Source of the DNA: Blastococcus mobilis | Lineage (GTDB): Bacteria; Actinomycetota; Actinomycetes; Mycobacteriales; Geodermatophilaceae | Assembly: GCF_900188025.1 (NCBI RefSeq) | Contig: NZ_FZNO01000006.1 | Location: 62,001-126,000 of the forward strand | Length of the DNA: 64,000 nucleotides | Direction of reading: 5' to 3' | Part shown: in pieces, positions 1-7,976 of the stretch | Layout: each line of letters opens with the position of its first letter | Position numbering within the stretch: the stretch's first letter is position 1 | Notes under the pieces: model-generated | Told to the model about the DNA's origin: nothing | Seen by the model: the letters and a program-made list of their open reading frames with translations, nothing else | Databases searched by the model: none | Position numbers and translations under genes: made by a program

Positions 1-383
1 GCGGCGAATCCCAGCGCTATGGGCGCGATGATCGCGACGGCGGCGGGGGAGAGCGCGCCGATCGCGGTCAGCAGCGCGGTGACGAAGAACATGATCCAGG
101 GGATGGCCGCGATGTGACCGCCCACCAGCCGCACGGCCCCGCGCACCAGCAGGTCGACCGTGCCATTGTTCTGAGCTATCGCGAACAGGTAGGTGACGCC
201 GATCAGGGTCAGCACCAGCTCCGCGGGGAAGCCGCCCAGGATCTCGTCGGTGGTCATCCCCACCGACAGGGTGCCGACGACAAACGCGGCGACGAAGGCC
301 AGCGCGCCCATGTTGATGGGCAGCACCGTCGCGATCACGAAGATCACGACCAGCGTGATGATGGTGACGATCTCAGGGGACAC
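1..383 (-). CDS. MatC-type dicarboxylate/SLC13-like permease, N-terminal part
   Basis: The frame is cut by the left edge of the window, leaving the first 127 codons. The protein begins M-S-P-E-I-V-T and is almost wholly hydrophobic, with membrane segments near residues 4-21, 25-42, 52-70 and 95-115. The pattern NMGALAFVAAFVVGT, then GVTYLFAIAQNNGTVD and ALSPAAVAIIAPIALGF, is what I know of the MatC N-terminal domain of dicarboxylate (malonate) carriers and related SLC13-like permeases. The GTG start at 383 is preceded by GGAGG at good spacing. It lies 78 bp downstream of the cyclo-ligase gene on the same strand. The substrate cannot be told from this fragment. Confidence 0.72.
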   Translation of the reverse strand, partial: MSPEIVTIITLVVIFVIATVLPINMGALAFVAAFVVGTLSVGMTTDEILGGFPAELVLTLIGVTYLFAIAQNNGTVDLLVRGAVRLVGGHIAAIPWIMFFVTALLTAIGALSPAAVAIIAPIALGFA

Positions 384-461
384 GGGGCCTCCCACGGCAT
401 CGGCGACGCGGTCGGTCACACTCTGGCAGTGACTGGCCGGGATCGCTGGTCAGAGCGCTGA

Positions 462-1052
462 TCAGGGCCCCGGCAGCCGTTCCCAGCCGCCAGATGGCGT
501 GACCACCGCGGTGACCTGCCGGTCGTGCGGTTCCACGGGGAGGTCCTCGAGCAGTTCGTCGTCGAAGACGACGGCGACGAGGACGGCGTCGGGCCGGACG
601 TGCCGCAGCGCCCGGTCGTAGTAGCCGCCCCCGCGACCGAGCCGGACGCCGTTCCGCGACACCGCCAGCGCGGGCACCACCACCACGTCGACCGTCCCGA
701 CGGCAGCCGGCCCGAGCCGGGGGCCGACCGGCTCGTACAGGCCGTACCGGCCCGGCGCCAGGCGGCCGGTGTCGACCGCCCAGCGGAGTTCGGCACCCTC
801 GGCCGGCACCACGGGCAGCAGGACCCGCGCACCGAGCTCGGCGAAGGCCGCCGGCAGCCGTCCGTGCCCTGGCTCCTCGGGCGCGGGGACGTACGCGGCC
901 AGCGTGCGGGTGCCGGCCAGCCCGCGCACCAGCGCCGCCGACACCGCGGCCGCGGCGGTGTCGCGATCGGCCTGCGGTCGCGCGTGGCGCCGGGCGAGGT
1001 GGCGGGCGCGCACCGCGGACTTGGCGGCGCCGACCTCGGGCACGCTGGTCAT
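462..1052 (-). CDS. 5-formyltetrahydrofolate cyclo-ligase
   Basis: ATP-dependent enzyme that converts 5-formyl-THF to 5,10-methenyl-THF, returning the storage folate to one-carbon metabolism in the cytoplasm. The 196-residue length is normal. The family signature RLGRGGGYYDR, which forms the substrate/ATP loop, lies near residue 139, and an N-terminal basic helix (KSAVRARHLARR) provides the usual ATP-phosphate contacts. The ATG at 1052 is 6 nt downstream of a TAGCCT -10 hexamer on the minus strand, so the mRNA is probably leaderless. It is divergent from galU across only 26 bp. The same divergent pair occurs in mycobacteria (Rv0992c/galU, from memory). Confidence 0.9.
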   Translation of the reverse strand: MTSVPEVGAAKSAVRARHLARRHARPQADRDTAAAAVSAALVRGLAGTRTLAAYVPAPEEPGHGRLPAAFAELGARVLLPVVPAEGAELRWAVDTGRLAPGRYGLYEPVGPRLGPAAVGTVDVVVVPALAVSRNGVRLGRGGGYYDRALRHVRPDAVLVAVVFDDELLEDLPVEPHDRQVTAVVTPSGGWERLPGP

Positions 1053-1058
1053 CCCGGC

Positions 1059-1064
1059 AGGCTA
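1059..1064 (-). promoter_or_regulatory. -10 element of a leaderless promoter (cyclo-ligase)
   Basis: On the minus strand TAGCCT is followed by exactly 6 nt (GCCGGG) and then ATG, which places the expected transcription start on the start codon. No Shine-Dalgarno sequence is present. The -35 region would lie inside the galU coding sequence. Confidence 0.6.
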
Positions 1065-1066
1065 GC

Positions 1067-1072
1067 TAGGCT
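1067..1072 (+). promoter_or_regulatory. -10 element of a leaderless promoter (galU)
   Basis: TAGGCT is followed by 6 nt (GCCCGC) and the GTG start of galU, again without a Shine-Dalgarno sequence. It is separated by only 2 bp from the oppositely directed hexamer at 1059-1064. Confidence 0.6.
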
Positions 1073-1078
1073 GCCCGC

Positions 1079-2011
1079 GTGACCAGCCCCGCCGCACGCC
1101 CGGCACGCAAGGCCGTCATCCCCGTCGCCGGGATGGGCACCCGATTCCTGCCGGCGACCAAGGCCGTGCCCAAGGAGCTGCTGCCGGTCGTCGACCGGCC
1201 GGCGCTCGAGTACATCGTCGAGGAAGCCGCCCGCGCGGGGCTGCCCGAGGTGCTGATGGTCACGGGGCGCAACAAGGGCGCCATCGAGGACTTCTTCGAC
1301 CGCACCCCGGAGCTGGAGACGGCCCTGGAGAAGAAGGGCGACGCCGGCCGGCTGGCCGCGGTGCGCGCCTCCACCGAGCTCGCGCACGTCCACTTCGTCC
1401 GGCAGGGCGAGGCGAAGGGGCTGGGCCACGCGGTGCTGCAGGCAGCCGCCTTCGTCGGGGACGAGCCGTTCGCGGTGCTGCTCGGCGACGACCTGATCGA
1501 CGCCCGTGACCACCTGCTCGAGCACATGCTCGCCGTCCAGGCGGAGCACGGCGGCTCGGTCATCGCCCTGCTCGACGTCGGCCGCGAGAACATCGACAAG
1601 TACGGCGCCGTCGCCATCGAGCCCGGGAACCTGTCGGTCGTCGAGGGCGACGAGGTCGTGCGGGTGACCGGCCTGGTCGAGAAGCCACCGATCGACGAGG
1701 CGCCCAGCAGCCTGGCCATCATCGGTCGGTACGTGCTCGCGTCCACGGTGTTCGACGTGCTCCGCGACACCCCGCCCGGGCGGGGCGGGGAGATCCAGCT
1801 GACCGATGCCCTCGCCACGCTGGTCGAGCGCGGGGAGCCGGTCCACGGAGTCGTCTTCAGCGGCCGCCGCTACGACACCGGCGACCGGCTGGACTACCTG
1901 AAGGCGGTCGTGCGGCTGGCCAGCGAGCGGGACGACCTCGGCCCGCCGTTCGCCTCTTTCCTGCGCGAGTTCGTGGCTCAGCTGCCCCACGAGGGCGCGT
2001 CGCCGTCCTGA
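1079..2011 (+). CDS. galU: UTP-glucose-1-phosphate uridylyltransferase
   Basis: Makes UDP-glucose from UTP and glucose-1-phosphate, the precursor for cell-envelope glycans and, through UDP-sugars, probably for the exopolysaccharide locus further right. The 310-residue protein starts with the nucleotidyltransferase signature IPVAGMGTRFLPATKA and K-E-L-L-P. It keeps the uridine-site EAKGLGHAV, the metal-site LLGDDLI and the VEKP motif of bacterial GalU. The GTG start is leaderless. It heads the galU-glp-rimJ-glpR cluster, in which the genes run in the same direction. Confidence 0.95.
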   Translation: MTSPAARPARKAVIPVAGMGTRFLPATKAVPKELLPVVDRPALEYIVEEAARAGLPEVLMVTGRNKGAIEDFFDRTPELETALEKKGDAGRLAAVRASTELAHVHFVRQGEAKGLGHAVLQAAAFVGDEPFAVLLGDDLIDARDHLLEHMLAVQAEHGGSVIALLDVGRENIDKYGAVAIEPGNLSVVEGDEVVRVTGLVEKPPIDEAPSSLAIIGRYVLASTVFDVLRDTPPGRGGEIQLTDALATLVERGEPVHGVVFSGRRYDTGDRLDYLKAVVRLASERDDLGPPFASFLREFVAQLPHEGASPS

Positions 2012-2131
2012 CCGGGGTCGGCAAGGGCACCATCGGGCCCCGGGGCACCGGCCGGACCGCTCTCCCGGGCCGGCGGTGCCCAGGTCGGAACGGGCGGACG
2101 GTGGACGGCATGGTGGAGCGACGGTGGTGAG

Positions 2132-3601
2132 ATGAGCGGTCAGAGCGACGGCGAGGACACGGGCGGGGCGTACCGGGGATACCGGGACACCGCACAGGTC
2201 GACATGCCCATGGCGCCACCCCGGCCCACCGGACCCCTCACGATGCGCGGGGCCCGGATCGTGACGCCCAACCCGGCGCACGCTGCCGCAGCCGGGGAGC
2301 CGCCCGTGCCCGGACCGCGGACCGTCGCCGAACCGGCCATCCCGCTGCCCGCTGCCGGGTCGATGCCGGTCTCGCAGATCTGGACGGTGGAACGACACCT
2401 CGACGAGATCCTCGCCGCGGTTCCGGAGCCGCACCCCATCGAGCTGGCCGTGCTCGACGCCCAGGGCCTCCTCTGCGCCGAGGAGGTCGCGAGCCAGCGC
2501 GCGCTGCCCGCCTTCGACCAGGCGGCACTGGACGGGTATGCCGTCCGCGCCGAGGACGTCGTCGGTGCGAGCCCGCACGTGCCGGTCGAGCTGGCGGTCG
2601 TGGGGGAGAGCGTCGCAGGCGCGGGCGCCCCCTCCTCCATCGGGCCGGGGCTGGCGCTCAAGGTGGCTGCCGGCTCGATGCTCCCGGCCGGTGCCGACGC
2701 CGTCGTCCCGACGGTGTGGACCGACCAGGGGGCGGCCCGGGTCGCCGTCCAGGCCGGGCCCCCGGCGGGCAGCTACGTCCGGCGCACCGGGGACGACGTC
2801 GCCCCGGGCGATGCCGCGGTGCAGGTCGGCACGCCCATCGGGCCAGCGCAGATCAGCCTGCTGGCCGCCGTCGGCCGCGAGCGCGTGCTGGTCCGCCCAC
2901 GGCCCCGGATCGCGGTGCTCTGCGCCGGTCCGGAACTGGTGGACGTCGGCACCGTGCCGGCGCCGGGGCAGGTCGTGGACGTCAACAGCTATGCGCTCGC
3001 GGCGGCCGCCCGTGACGCCGGGGCCGAGGCCTACCGGTCGGGCATCCTGCCGTCCGACCAGCGCCGGCTCACCGAGGTGCTGGAGAGCCAGCTGCTGCGC
3101 AGCGACCTCGTGCTGATCGCCGGCACGTTCGCCAGCGAGGGTTTCGACATGGTTCAGGAGGCGCTGGCCGAACTGGGGGACATGCGCTTCCGCCAGGTGA
3201 CCATGTACCCGGGGCCGGCCCAGGGCTTCGGCCGGCTGGGCCGCGACGAGGTCCCGGTCATCTGCATCCCGGGTGAGCCGGTTGCCGCGCTGGTGGCCTT
3301 CGAGGTGTTCGTGCGACCGGCGATCCGGCTGATGCTGGGGAAGCGCCAGCTGTTCCGCCGGACCGTGCAGGCGATCGCCGCGCAGCAGCTGCTCTCCCCG
3401 CTGGGCTACCGCCAGTACCTGCACGGCACCGTCATGCGCCACCCCGACGGCGGCTACGTCGTGGAGCCGGTCGGCGACGGCACCGAGGCACTGCTGGCGC
3501 GCATGGCCCGGGCGAACTGCCTGATCGTCATCGACGAGGACGTCACCGAGGTCGCCGCCGGCGGGTTGGTCACCGTGATGCCGCTGCTGCTGGGCGGCTG
3601 A
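2132..3601 (+). CDS. glp: Gephyrin-like molybdotransferase Glp (MoeA family)
   Basis: Member of the MoeA/gephyrin superfamily. The order galU-here-rimJ-membrane receptor matches the actinobacterial locus in which the MoeA paralogue Glp pairs with GlpR (SepX) in cell division and polar growth. The 489 residues comprise a proline/alanine-rich N-terminal extension of about 80 residues, absent from ordinary MoeA, then MoeA domains I-IV. The FDQAALDGYAVRAEDV motif is intact, but later active-site motifs deviate: IAGTFASEGFD where MoeA has G-G-x-S-x-G-x-x-D, and IPGEPVAAL where MoeA has P-G-N-P. This favours a structural role, although some molybdenum-cofactor activity cannot be excluded. It begins 120 bp after galU, with only a weak ribosome-binding site before ATG. 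Confidence 0.85.
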   Translation: MSGQSDGEDTGGAYRGYRDTAQVDMPMAPPRPTGPLTMRGARIVTPNPAHAAAAGEPPVPGPRTVAEPAIPLPAAGSMPVSQIWTVERHLDEILAAVPEPHPIELAVLDAQGLLCAEEVASQRALPAFDQAALDGYAVRAEDVVGASPHVPVELAVVGESVAGAGAPSSIGPGLALKVAAGSMLPAGADAVVPTVWTDQGAARVAVQAGPPAGSYVRRTGDDVAPGDAAVQVGTPIGPAQISLLAAVGRERVLVRPRPRIAVLCAGPELVDVGTVPAPGQVVDVNSYALAAAARDAGAEAYRSGILPSDQRRLTEVLESQLLRSDLVLIAGTFASEGFDMVQEALAELGDMRFRQVTMYPGPAQGFGRLGRDEVPVICIPGEPVAALVAFEVFVRPAIRLMLGKRQLFRRTVQAIAAQQLLSPLGYRQYLHGTVMRHPDGGYVVEPVGDGTEALLARMARANCLIVIDEDVTEVAAGGLVTVMPLLLGG

Positions 3602-3614
3602 GCTGGATCCCGTC

Positions 3615-4220
3615 GTGCACCCCGGCTGGCCGGCGCGGCTGTCCTGGGGACCGGTGGAGTTGCACCCCCTGCGACGGCGGGACGCGGTCGAGTGGAGCCG
3701 GCTGCGGGTGGCCAACGAGGACTGGCTCAGCCGGTGGGAACCGTCCCACGGGCTCCCGTGGCGGGCCCGGCACACGCCGGCGGCCTACCGCGCGATGCGC
3801 CGGGTCGTCGCCCGCCGGGCCCGGCTGGGCACCTCCCTTCCCTTCGCGATCCGCGTGGAGGGGCGGCTGGCCGGTCAGGTGACGCTGGACAACATCGTCC
3901 GCGGCGCGCTGCGGTCGGGATACCTGGGCTACTGGATCGACCGGTCGGTGGCCGGGCGGGGCATGGCGTCCCTCGCCGTGGCCCTCGTGTGCGACCACGC
4001 GTTCGGGCCGGTCGGGCTGCACCGCGTCGAGGCCGACATCCGGCCGGAGAACCTGCCGAGCCGGCGGCTCGTGGAGCGGCTGGCCTTCCGGCGCGAGGGG
4101 CTGCTGCGCCGGTATCTCGACATCGACGGCGACTGGCGGGATCACATCTCCTACGCGCTCCTGGCAGAGGATCTTCCCGGTGGCGTGCTCGCGCACTGGC
4201 AGCGCCGCGTACCAGGCTGA
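3615..4220 (+). CDS. rimJ: RimJ/RimL-type GNAT N-acetyltransferase
   Basis: GNAT-fold acetyltransferase of 201 residues, using acetyl-CoA and probably a protein N-terminus. Domain order is typical: an N-terminal strand-helix (LSWGPVELHPLRRRDAVEW), the central GYWIDRSVAGRGMA acetyl-CoA loop (motif A, near residues 111-124), and HRVEADIRPENLPSRRLVERL, the RimJ/RimL signature. The GTG start is 13 bp after the glp stop, so the genes are likely cotranscribed. Its conserved position in the Glp cluster is known from other actinobacteria. Its target, whether ribosomal S5/L12-like or a division protein, is unknown. Confidence 0.87.
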   Translation: MHPGWPARLSWGPVELHPLRRRDAVEWSRLRVANEDWLSRWEPSHGLPWRARHTPAAYRAMRRVVARRARLGTSLPFAIRVEGRLAGQVTLDNIVRGALRSGYLGYWIDRSVAGRGMASLAVALVCDHAFGPVGLHRVEADIRPENLPSRRLVERLAFRREGLLRRYLDIDGDWRDHISYALLAEDLPGGVLAHWQRRVPG

Positions 4221-4362
4221 GCCCGCCGGCCAGGGGAGGGGGCGCGTGACACGCCCCAGTCGTCACATCGGCCACACAACACATCAGCGACACGCCGCGC
4301 GCCTCCCTCGTCCGGAGGTCCTACCTGCATAACCTCGCCCTCGCGAGTGACTCATGTGACAG

Positions 4363-5067
4363 GTGGTGTTCGGGATGGGATCGGGCGTGCTCTTGGCCGC
4401 TCTGGTCGTGCTGTGGTTCGTCGTGCTGGTGCCCATGGTGGTGACCCGCGGTGACGCGCAGACCGGCCAGCTGGGGCTGGCTGACTCCGGCCGGACGCTG
4501 CAGCGCCGTCGGACGGTGGACCCCGTCGTCCACGCCGACACCGAGCGCGTGTCGATCGACCGCGAGCTGCTGCGCACCAGCGGCGAGCTGCAGGTGGATG
4601 TGCACGCTCTCCGGCGTCGCACGCTGGGGGGCCTGGTCGCCCTGGCCGCGCTGACCCTGGTCGGTGCGCTCGTCTACAGCCCCTGGCTGTGGGCGGTCCA
4701 GGGGCTGCTCGACGTGGCCGTCGTCGGTTACGTGCTGGTCCTGCGCAAGGTGGCCAAGCGCGAGCGGCTGGCCGCCCGCCGCGCCGCCCGTGCGGCCGCC
4801 CGGGCCGCGATGCGCCGCTCGGCGGCACGCCCGGTCCCGGCACAGCGCGACGCATCGGAGTTCCACGAGACCGTGGCTCAGGAAAAGCTGCCGCACCCCA
4901 GCGTGCCGCTGGCGCCGGTGCACGCCTTCCCGATCGGCCGCATCGTGGCCGCCCGCACGCCGGCGCCCGCCGGATGGCAGCACAGCGCCGTGGTGGGTCT
5001 GGACGATGACGACATCGGTTTCGCCGACATCGACGAGTACCAGCCGCGTCGCGTGGCCAACGGCTGA
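4363..5067 (+). CDS. glpR: Membrane receptor GlpR/SepX (divisome-associated)
   Basis: A 234-residue membrane protein with one N-terminal helix (about residues 6-22) and a central pair (about 88-105 and 108-125). A very basic R/A-rich stretch follows (KREERLAARRAARAAARAA-like, about 130-150), then a low-complexity cytoplasmic tail ending GFADIDEYQPRR. This architecture and the position after galU-glp-rimJ match the actinobacterial Glp receptor GlpR, called SepX in Streptomyces, which recruits Glp to the divisome. The start could be GTG 4363, GTG 4366 or ATG 4375. A possible structured repeat follows the stop codon. Confidence 0.8.
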   Translation: MVFGMGSGVLLAALVVLWFVVLVPMVVTRGDAQTGQLGLADSGRTLQRRRTVDPVVHADTERVSIDRELLRTSGELQVDVHALRRRTLGGLVALAALTLVGALVYSPWLWAVQGLLDVAVVGYVLVLRKVAKRERLAARRAARAAARAAMRRSAARPVPAQRDASEFHETVAQEKLPHPSVPLAPVHAFPIGRIVAARTPAPAGWQHSAVVGLDDDDIGFADIDEYQPRRVANG

Positions 5068-5073
5068 AAGAGC

Positions 5074-5140
5074 GCCCTCCTGCCGCCACCACTCGCGGGC
5101 TCGCGGCGGGGCCCTGCGGGAGGGCCACCCGGTGGTGGCG
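5074..5140. repeat. Intergenic hairpin repeat, family 1 copy A
   Basis: A 10-bp stem (5074-5083 with 5116-5125, one T.G wobble) closes a C-rich loop containing CTCGC-GG-GCTCGCG and GGGGCCCTGC. It closely resembles the element at 7977-8029, with different but self-consistent stem bases. A competing pairing exists: CGCCACCAC at 5084-5092 with GTGGTGGCG at 5132-5140. Here it may also end glpR transcription before the tRNA. Confidence 0.55.
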
Positions 5141-5157
5141 TCGGAGAACCGAGACGG

Positions 5158-5163
5158 TATTCT
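5158..5163 (+). promoter_or_regulatory. Probable -10 element of tRNA-Ala
   Basis: TATTCT lies 11 nt before the mature 5' end of the tRNA, at the distance expected for a short 5' leader. No good -35 box was recognised upstream. Confidence 0.4.
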
Positions 5164-5174
5164 TGTCGCTCGAA

Positions 5175-5248
5175 GGGGCTGTGGCGCAGTCCGGTAGCGC
5201 ACCTCGTTCGCATCGAGGGGGTCAGGGGTTCAACTCCCCTCAGCTCCA
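5175..5248 (+). tRNA. tRNA-Ala (anticodon CGC)
   Basis: Full cloverleaf: acceptor GGGGCTG/CAGCTCC, D arm GCGC/GCGC, anticodon stem CCTCG/CGAGG around the loop TTCGCAT, variable loop GGGTC, T arm AGGGG-TTCAACT-CCCCT, and discriminator A. The acceptor contains the G3:U70 wobble pair that is the alanine identity element, which confirms the assignment. CCA is not encoded. Confidence 0.96.
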
Positions 5249-5329
5249 CACCTTCACAGCACGATCCAGCCGACGCCGTCGGGGCACCCGCCCCGGCGGC
5301 GTTCGCGGTTCACCGGAAGGGGCGTTCGC

Positions 5330-5575
5330 GTGGACTCGGACGAGAGGGCCGGAAGCCGGAGCGCCGACTCGAAGGCTCAGGCGGACACGCGCCGGTGGCT
5401 GGCCCGGCTCGTCGTCGTGGCCATCGGGCTCTGGTTCATCGTGGACGGCCTCCGCGGGGCGTGGCCGGGGGCGGGTGTCGCCGCCCGGGGCGCGCTGGTG
5501 GCCGCCGTCCTCCTCGGGGTCGCGCTCCTGGTACTGACCCTGCGCCACCTGCTCCGCCGGGGGCGTGGGGGCTGA
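5330..5575 (+). CDS. Small two-helix membrane protein, unknown
   Basis: An 81-residue protein with a charged N-terminus rich in D, E, R and S, two hydrophobic helices (about residues 25-42 and 50-69) and an RRGRGG tail. The GTG start follows AAGGGG at plausible spacing. It stands alone between tRNA-Ala and the convergent enoyl-CoA hydratase gene, ending 3 bp before that gene's stop. I do not recognise the family. Coding potential rests on amphipathic organisation and start context only. Confidence 0.55.
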   Translation: MDSDERAGSRSADSKAQADTRRWLARLVVVAIGLWFIVDGLRGAWPGAGVAARGALVAAVLLGVALLVLTLRHLLRRGRGG

Positions 5576-5578
5576 TCC

Positions 5579-6376
5579 TCAGCGGGCGGTGCGGAAATCC
5601 GGCGGCCGCCTCTCCGTGAACGCCCGTACGCCCTCGCGGCCCTCGGGGTCGGCGGCGGACTCGGCGATCAGCTGCGCCTCGTCGTCGAGCTGCTCCTCGA
5701 GGGTGCGGATCGCCGCCCGCCGGACCAGCGCCCGGGTGCGGACCATGGCGCGGACCGGTCCGGCGGCGATCTCGTGCGCGACCGCGACGGCGGTCGCCTG
5801 CAGGTCCTCGTCCTCGACCAGCCGGGCGACCAGGCCGGTCAGGTGCGCCTCCGCGGCGGTCAGCGAGCCGTCGGTGAGCATGAGGTCCAGGGCGCGTGGG
5901 GCGCCGAGTGCCCTGGTGAGCGCCCAGGACGTGCCGCCGTCGGGGGAGAACCCGAGGGCGGCGTAGGCCGGCCGGATCTTCGTCGTCCGGGCACAGACGA
6001 CGAGGTCGCAGGCACCGACGAGGCCGATCCCTGCTCCGGCGACCGCGCCCTGGGTCCCTGCGACGACCGGGACCGGACAGTGGAGCAACATCCGGATGAC
6101 CGCGTGCCAGTCGCGGGCGAGCCGCCCGACGAAGGCGCCGGGGTCGTCGGTGGCGGCGGCGAAGGAGCGCACATCGCCGCCGACGCAGAACCGCGGGCCG
6201 TTGGCCAGCAGCAGGACGGCGCGGCTCTGCTCCGGGCGGTCGGTCAGTGCGGCGGCGAGTGCTGCGGCCAGCTCCGGCGTGACGGCGTTCCCTGTCTCGG
6301 GACGGTCCAGGACGATTCGCCAGACGTCGCCGTCCACCTCGGTGAGCACGTGCGGCCGGTCCTGGGCTTCGGTCAT
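5579..6376 (-). CDS. Enoyl-CoA hydratase/isomerase family protein
   Basis: A crotonase-fold enzyme of 265 residues that would hydrate or isomerise an enoyl-CoA in fatty-acid or amino-acid degradation. The first oxyanion-hole strand appears as GPRFCVGGDVRSF. The second oxyanion segment is GAVAGAGIGLVGACDLVV, and the usual C-terminal trimerisation helices follow. The ATG at 6376 has GGGGAGGAC just upstream. The residue pattern D-G-G-T-S around 160 lacks the classical paired Glu of true crotonase, so isomerase or thioesterase-like chemistry is possible. It lies downstream of, and on the same strand as, the mannosyltransferase gene, 59 bp away. Confidence 0.85.
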   Translation of the reverse strand: MTEAQDRPHVLTEVDGDVWRIVLDRPETGNAVTPELAAALAAALTDRPEQSRAVLLLANGPRFCVGGDVRSFAAATDDPGAFVGRLARDWHAVIRMLLHCPVPVVAGTQGAVAGAGIGLVGACDLVVCARTTKIRPAYAALGFSPDGGTSWALTRALGAPRALDLMLTDGSLTAAEAHLTGLVARLVEDEDLQATAVAVAHEIAAGPVRAMVRTRALVRRAAIRTLEEQLDDEAQLIAESAADPEGREGVRAFTERRPPDFRTAR

Positions 6377-6435
6377 CGTCGTCCTCCCCGTGCGGGCTGG
6401 TCCCGCCACCGTAGGCCCCGGCTCGGAGGCGGGGC

Positions 6436-7956
6436 TCAGAACCAGGAGGGGAACCACATCCGCTGCAGCCACTCCGGGTGCGACAAGGGCTGACCGGTGA
6501 GGACGGGATGGAAGAAGGCGAACGTGGTCGCGACCAGAGCCACGTACAGGCACACCGCCCCGAGGCCCACCTGGCGGCGGAGGTCGTCGGCGCGGTCGCG
6601 GCCCAGGACGTCCTGCAGCGCGAGGACGACCGCGAGGACGAAGAAGGGCAGCGCGGGCGCCATGTAGAAGATGAACATCGTCCGGTCCAGGTTCATGAAC
6701 CAGGTGAGCCAACCCGCGGCGATGGCCACGGCGACCGGTACGGCGGCGGGGTCCCTGCGGGCCACGATCCGCCAGGCCAGCCACAGCAGCGCCGGGACGA
6801 ACGCGAACCACAGCGTCGGCGTGCCGACCATGAGGATGTAGCGGATCACCTGGTCGCCCGCGGAGTCGGTGAGGCCCTGTGGGTTCCACAGCAGGATCGG
6901 CCGGCCGGTGACCAGCCACGACCACGGTCCCGATTCCCACGGGTGCGGTGAGGACAGCCCGTTGTGGAACTCCAGCCACTGGGCGTGCTCGTGCCACAGC
7001 GACCGGAGCGCGTCCGGGACGAAGGGGAACGCGGTGTCGGGATGCTGCTGGGCCCACGCCTTGCCCTGCGAGGTCTCGCCCAGGAACCAGCCGGTGAACG
7101 ACGCCAGGTAGGTGAGCACCGGGACGACGCCCAGCGACCACAGCGCACCGGGCAACCCGCGGCGGATCGTCGTCCTGGTGGGGTGGGGGATGCCTGACTC
7201 CCGCCAGGCGGCCCGGTCCCAGAACAGCGAGAGGACGGCGAAGAAGGCGAGGAACCAGACGCCGCTCCACTTCACCGCGCAGGCGCAGCCGAACAGGAAC
7301 CCGGCGGCGATCCGCCAACCACGCGGGCCGATCCGTGCCGGTACGCCGTCCATCGCGCGGACCCGCGCGCGGACCACGTCACGGTCGACCACCAGGCAGG
7401 CGACCGCGGAGACGACGAAGACCTGGAGGAAGACGTCGAGCAGTCCGATCCGCGAGAGCGTGAAGGAGAATCCGTCGAGCGCGAGCAGCAGCCCGGCGAG
7501 CAGGCCGAGGAGGGTCGACCCGGTGAGACGGCGGGCCAGCCGGACGAGGACGACCACCGCGACGGCGCCGGCCACCGCGGACGGGAATCGCCAGCCGAAG
7601 GAGTTGTAGCCGAAGAGCTGCTCACCGGCCGCGATCAGCCACTTGCCCAGCGGCGGGTGGACGATGAACGAGTAGCCGCGGTTGTACTCGAAGCCCCAGG
7701 TCAGCAGTTCGTGCGCCTGGGGTGGGTAGTACGCCTCGTCGAAGAGCAGGTCCTTGGGATAGCTGATACCCCAGAGCCGCGACGCCAGGCTGGCCATCCC
7801 CAGGAGCGCGGTGAGGATCCACGACAGCCGGGTGTCGCGCGGCAGGGGTGGGGTGGTGTCGCGGCGGGGGCGGGGGAGTGGCCACCGGCGGGCCGACGAC
7901 GGCGCCGGGAGCGGCTCCGGTGCCGTCTGCACCCGCTCGGGAACCAGCACCGCCAT
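6436..7956 (-). CDS. pmt: Dolichyl(polyprenyl)-phosphate-mannose--protein O-mannosyltransferase (GT39)
   Basis: Integral membrane glycosyltransferase that moves mannose from polyprenyl-phosphate-mannose to Ser/Thr of proteins leaving through Sec. The 506-residue protein has a cytoplasmic Pro/Arg-rich head of about 45 residues. About ten membrane segments follow. The catalytic Asp-Glu lies in the first outer loop (KDLLFDEAYY, D73/E74), followed by the family motif HPPLGKWLIA at 100-109. The C-terminal PMT domain ends RMWFPSWF. I chose ATG 7956 rather than an upstream frame extension because a TACCCT -10 hexamer ends exactly 6 nt before it. Position and orientation next to rsmI match the mycobacterial orthologue (Rv1002c, from memory). 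Confidence 0.92.
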   Translation of the reverse strand: MAVLVPERVQTAPEPLPAPSSARRWPLPRPRRDTTPPLPRDTRLSWILTALLGMASLASRLWGISYPKDLLFDEAYYPPQAHELLTWGFEYNRGYSFIVHPPLGKWLIAAGEQLFGYNSFGWRFPSAVAGAVAVVVLVRLARRLTGSTLLGLLAGLLLALDGFSFTLSRIGLLDVFLQVFVVSAVACLVVDRDVVRARVRAMDGVPARIGPRGWRIAAGFLFGCACAVKWSGVWFLAFFAVLSLFWDRAAWRESGIPHPTRTTIRRGLPGALWSLGVVPVLTYLASFTGWFLGETSQGKAWAQQHPDTAFPFVPDALRSLWHEHAQWLEFHNGLSSPHPWESGPWSWLVTGRPILLWNPQGLTDSAGDQVIRYILMVGTPTLWFAFVPALLWLAWRIVARRDPAAVPVAVAIAAGWLTWFMNLDRTMFIFYMAPALPFFVLAVVLALQDVLGRDRADDLRRQVGLGAVCLYVALVATTFAFFHPVLTGQPLSHPEWLQRMWFPSWF

Positions 7957-7962
7957 CCCGTC

Positions 7963-7968
7963 AGGGTA
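7963..7968 (-). promoter_or_regulatory. -10 element of a leaderless promoter (pmt)
   Basis: TACCCT on the minus strand, 6 nt (GACGGG) before the ATG. The -35 region would fall at about 7986-7991, inside the hairpin repeat at 7977-8029. Confidence 0.55.
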
Positions 7969-7976
7969 GTGAAAGG

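Noticed and set aside
1049-3775. Very long open frame antisense to galU-glp, and similar ones at 23027-25897 and 45501-48929
   Set aside because: They mirror well-supported genes on the other strand, show no domain or start signals, and have the Arg/Gly/Pro/His-rich composition of GC-driven shadow frames.
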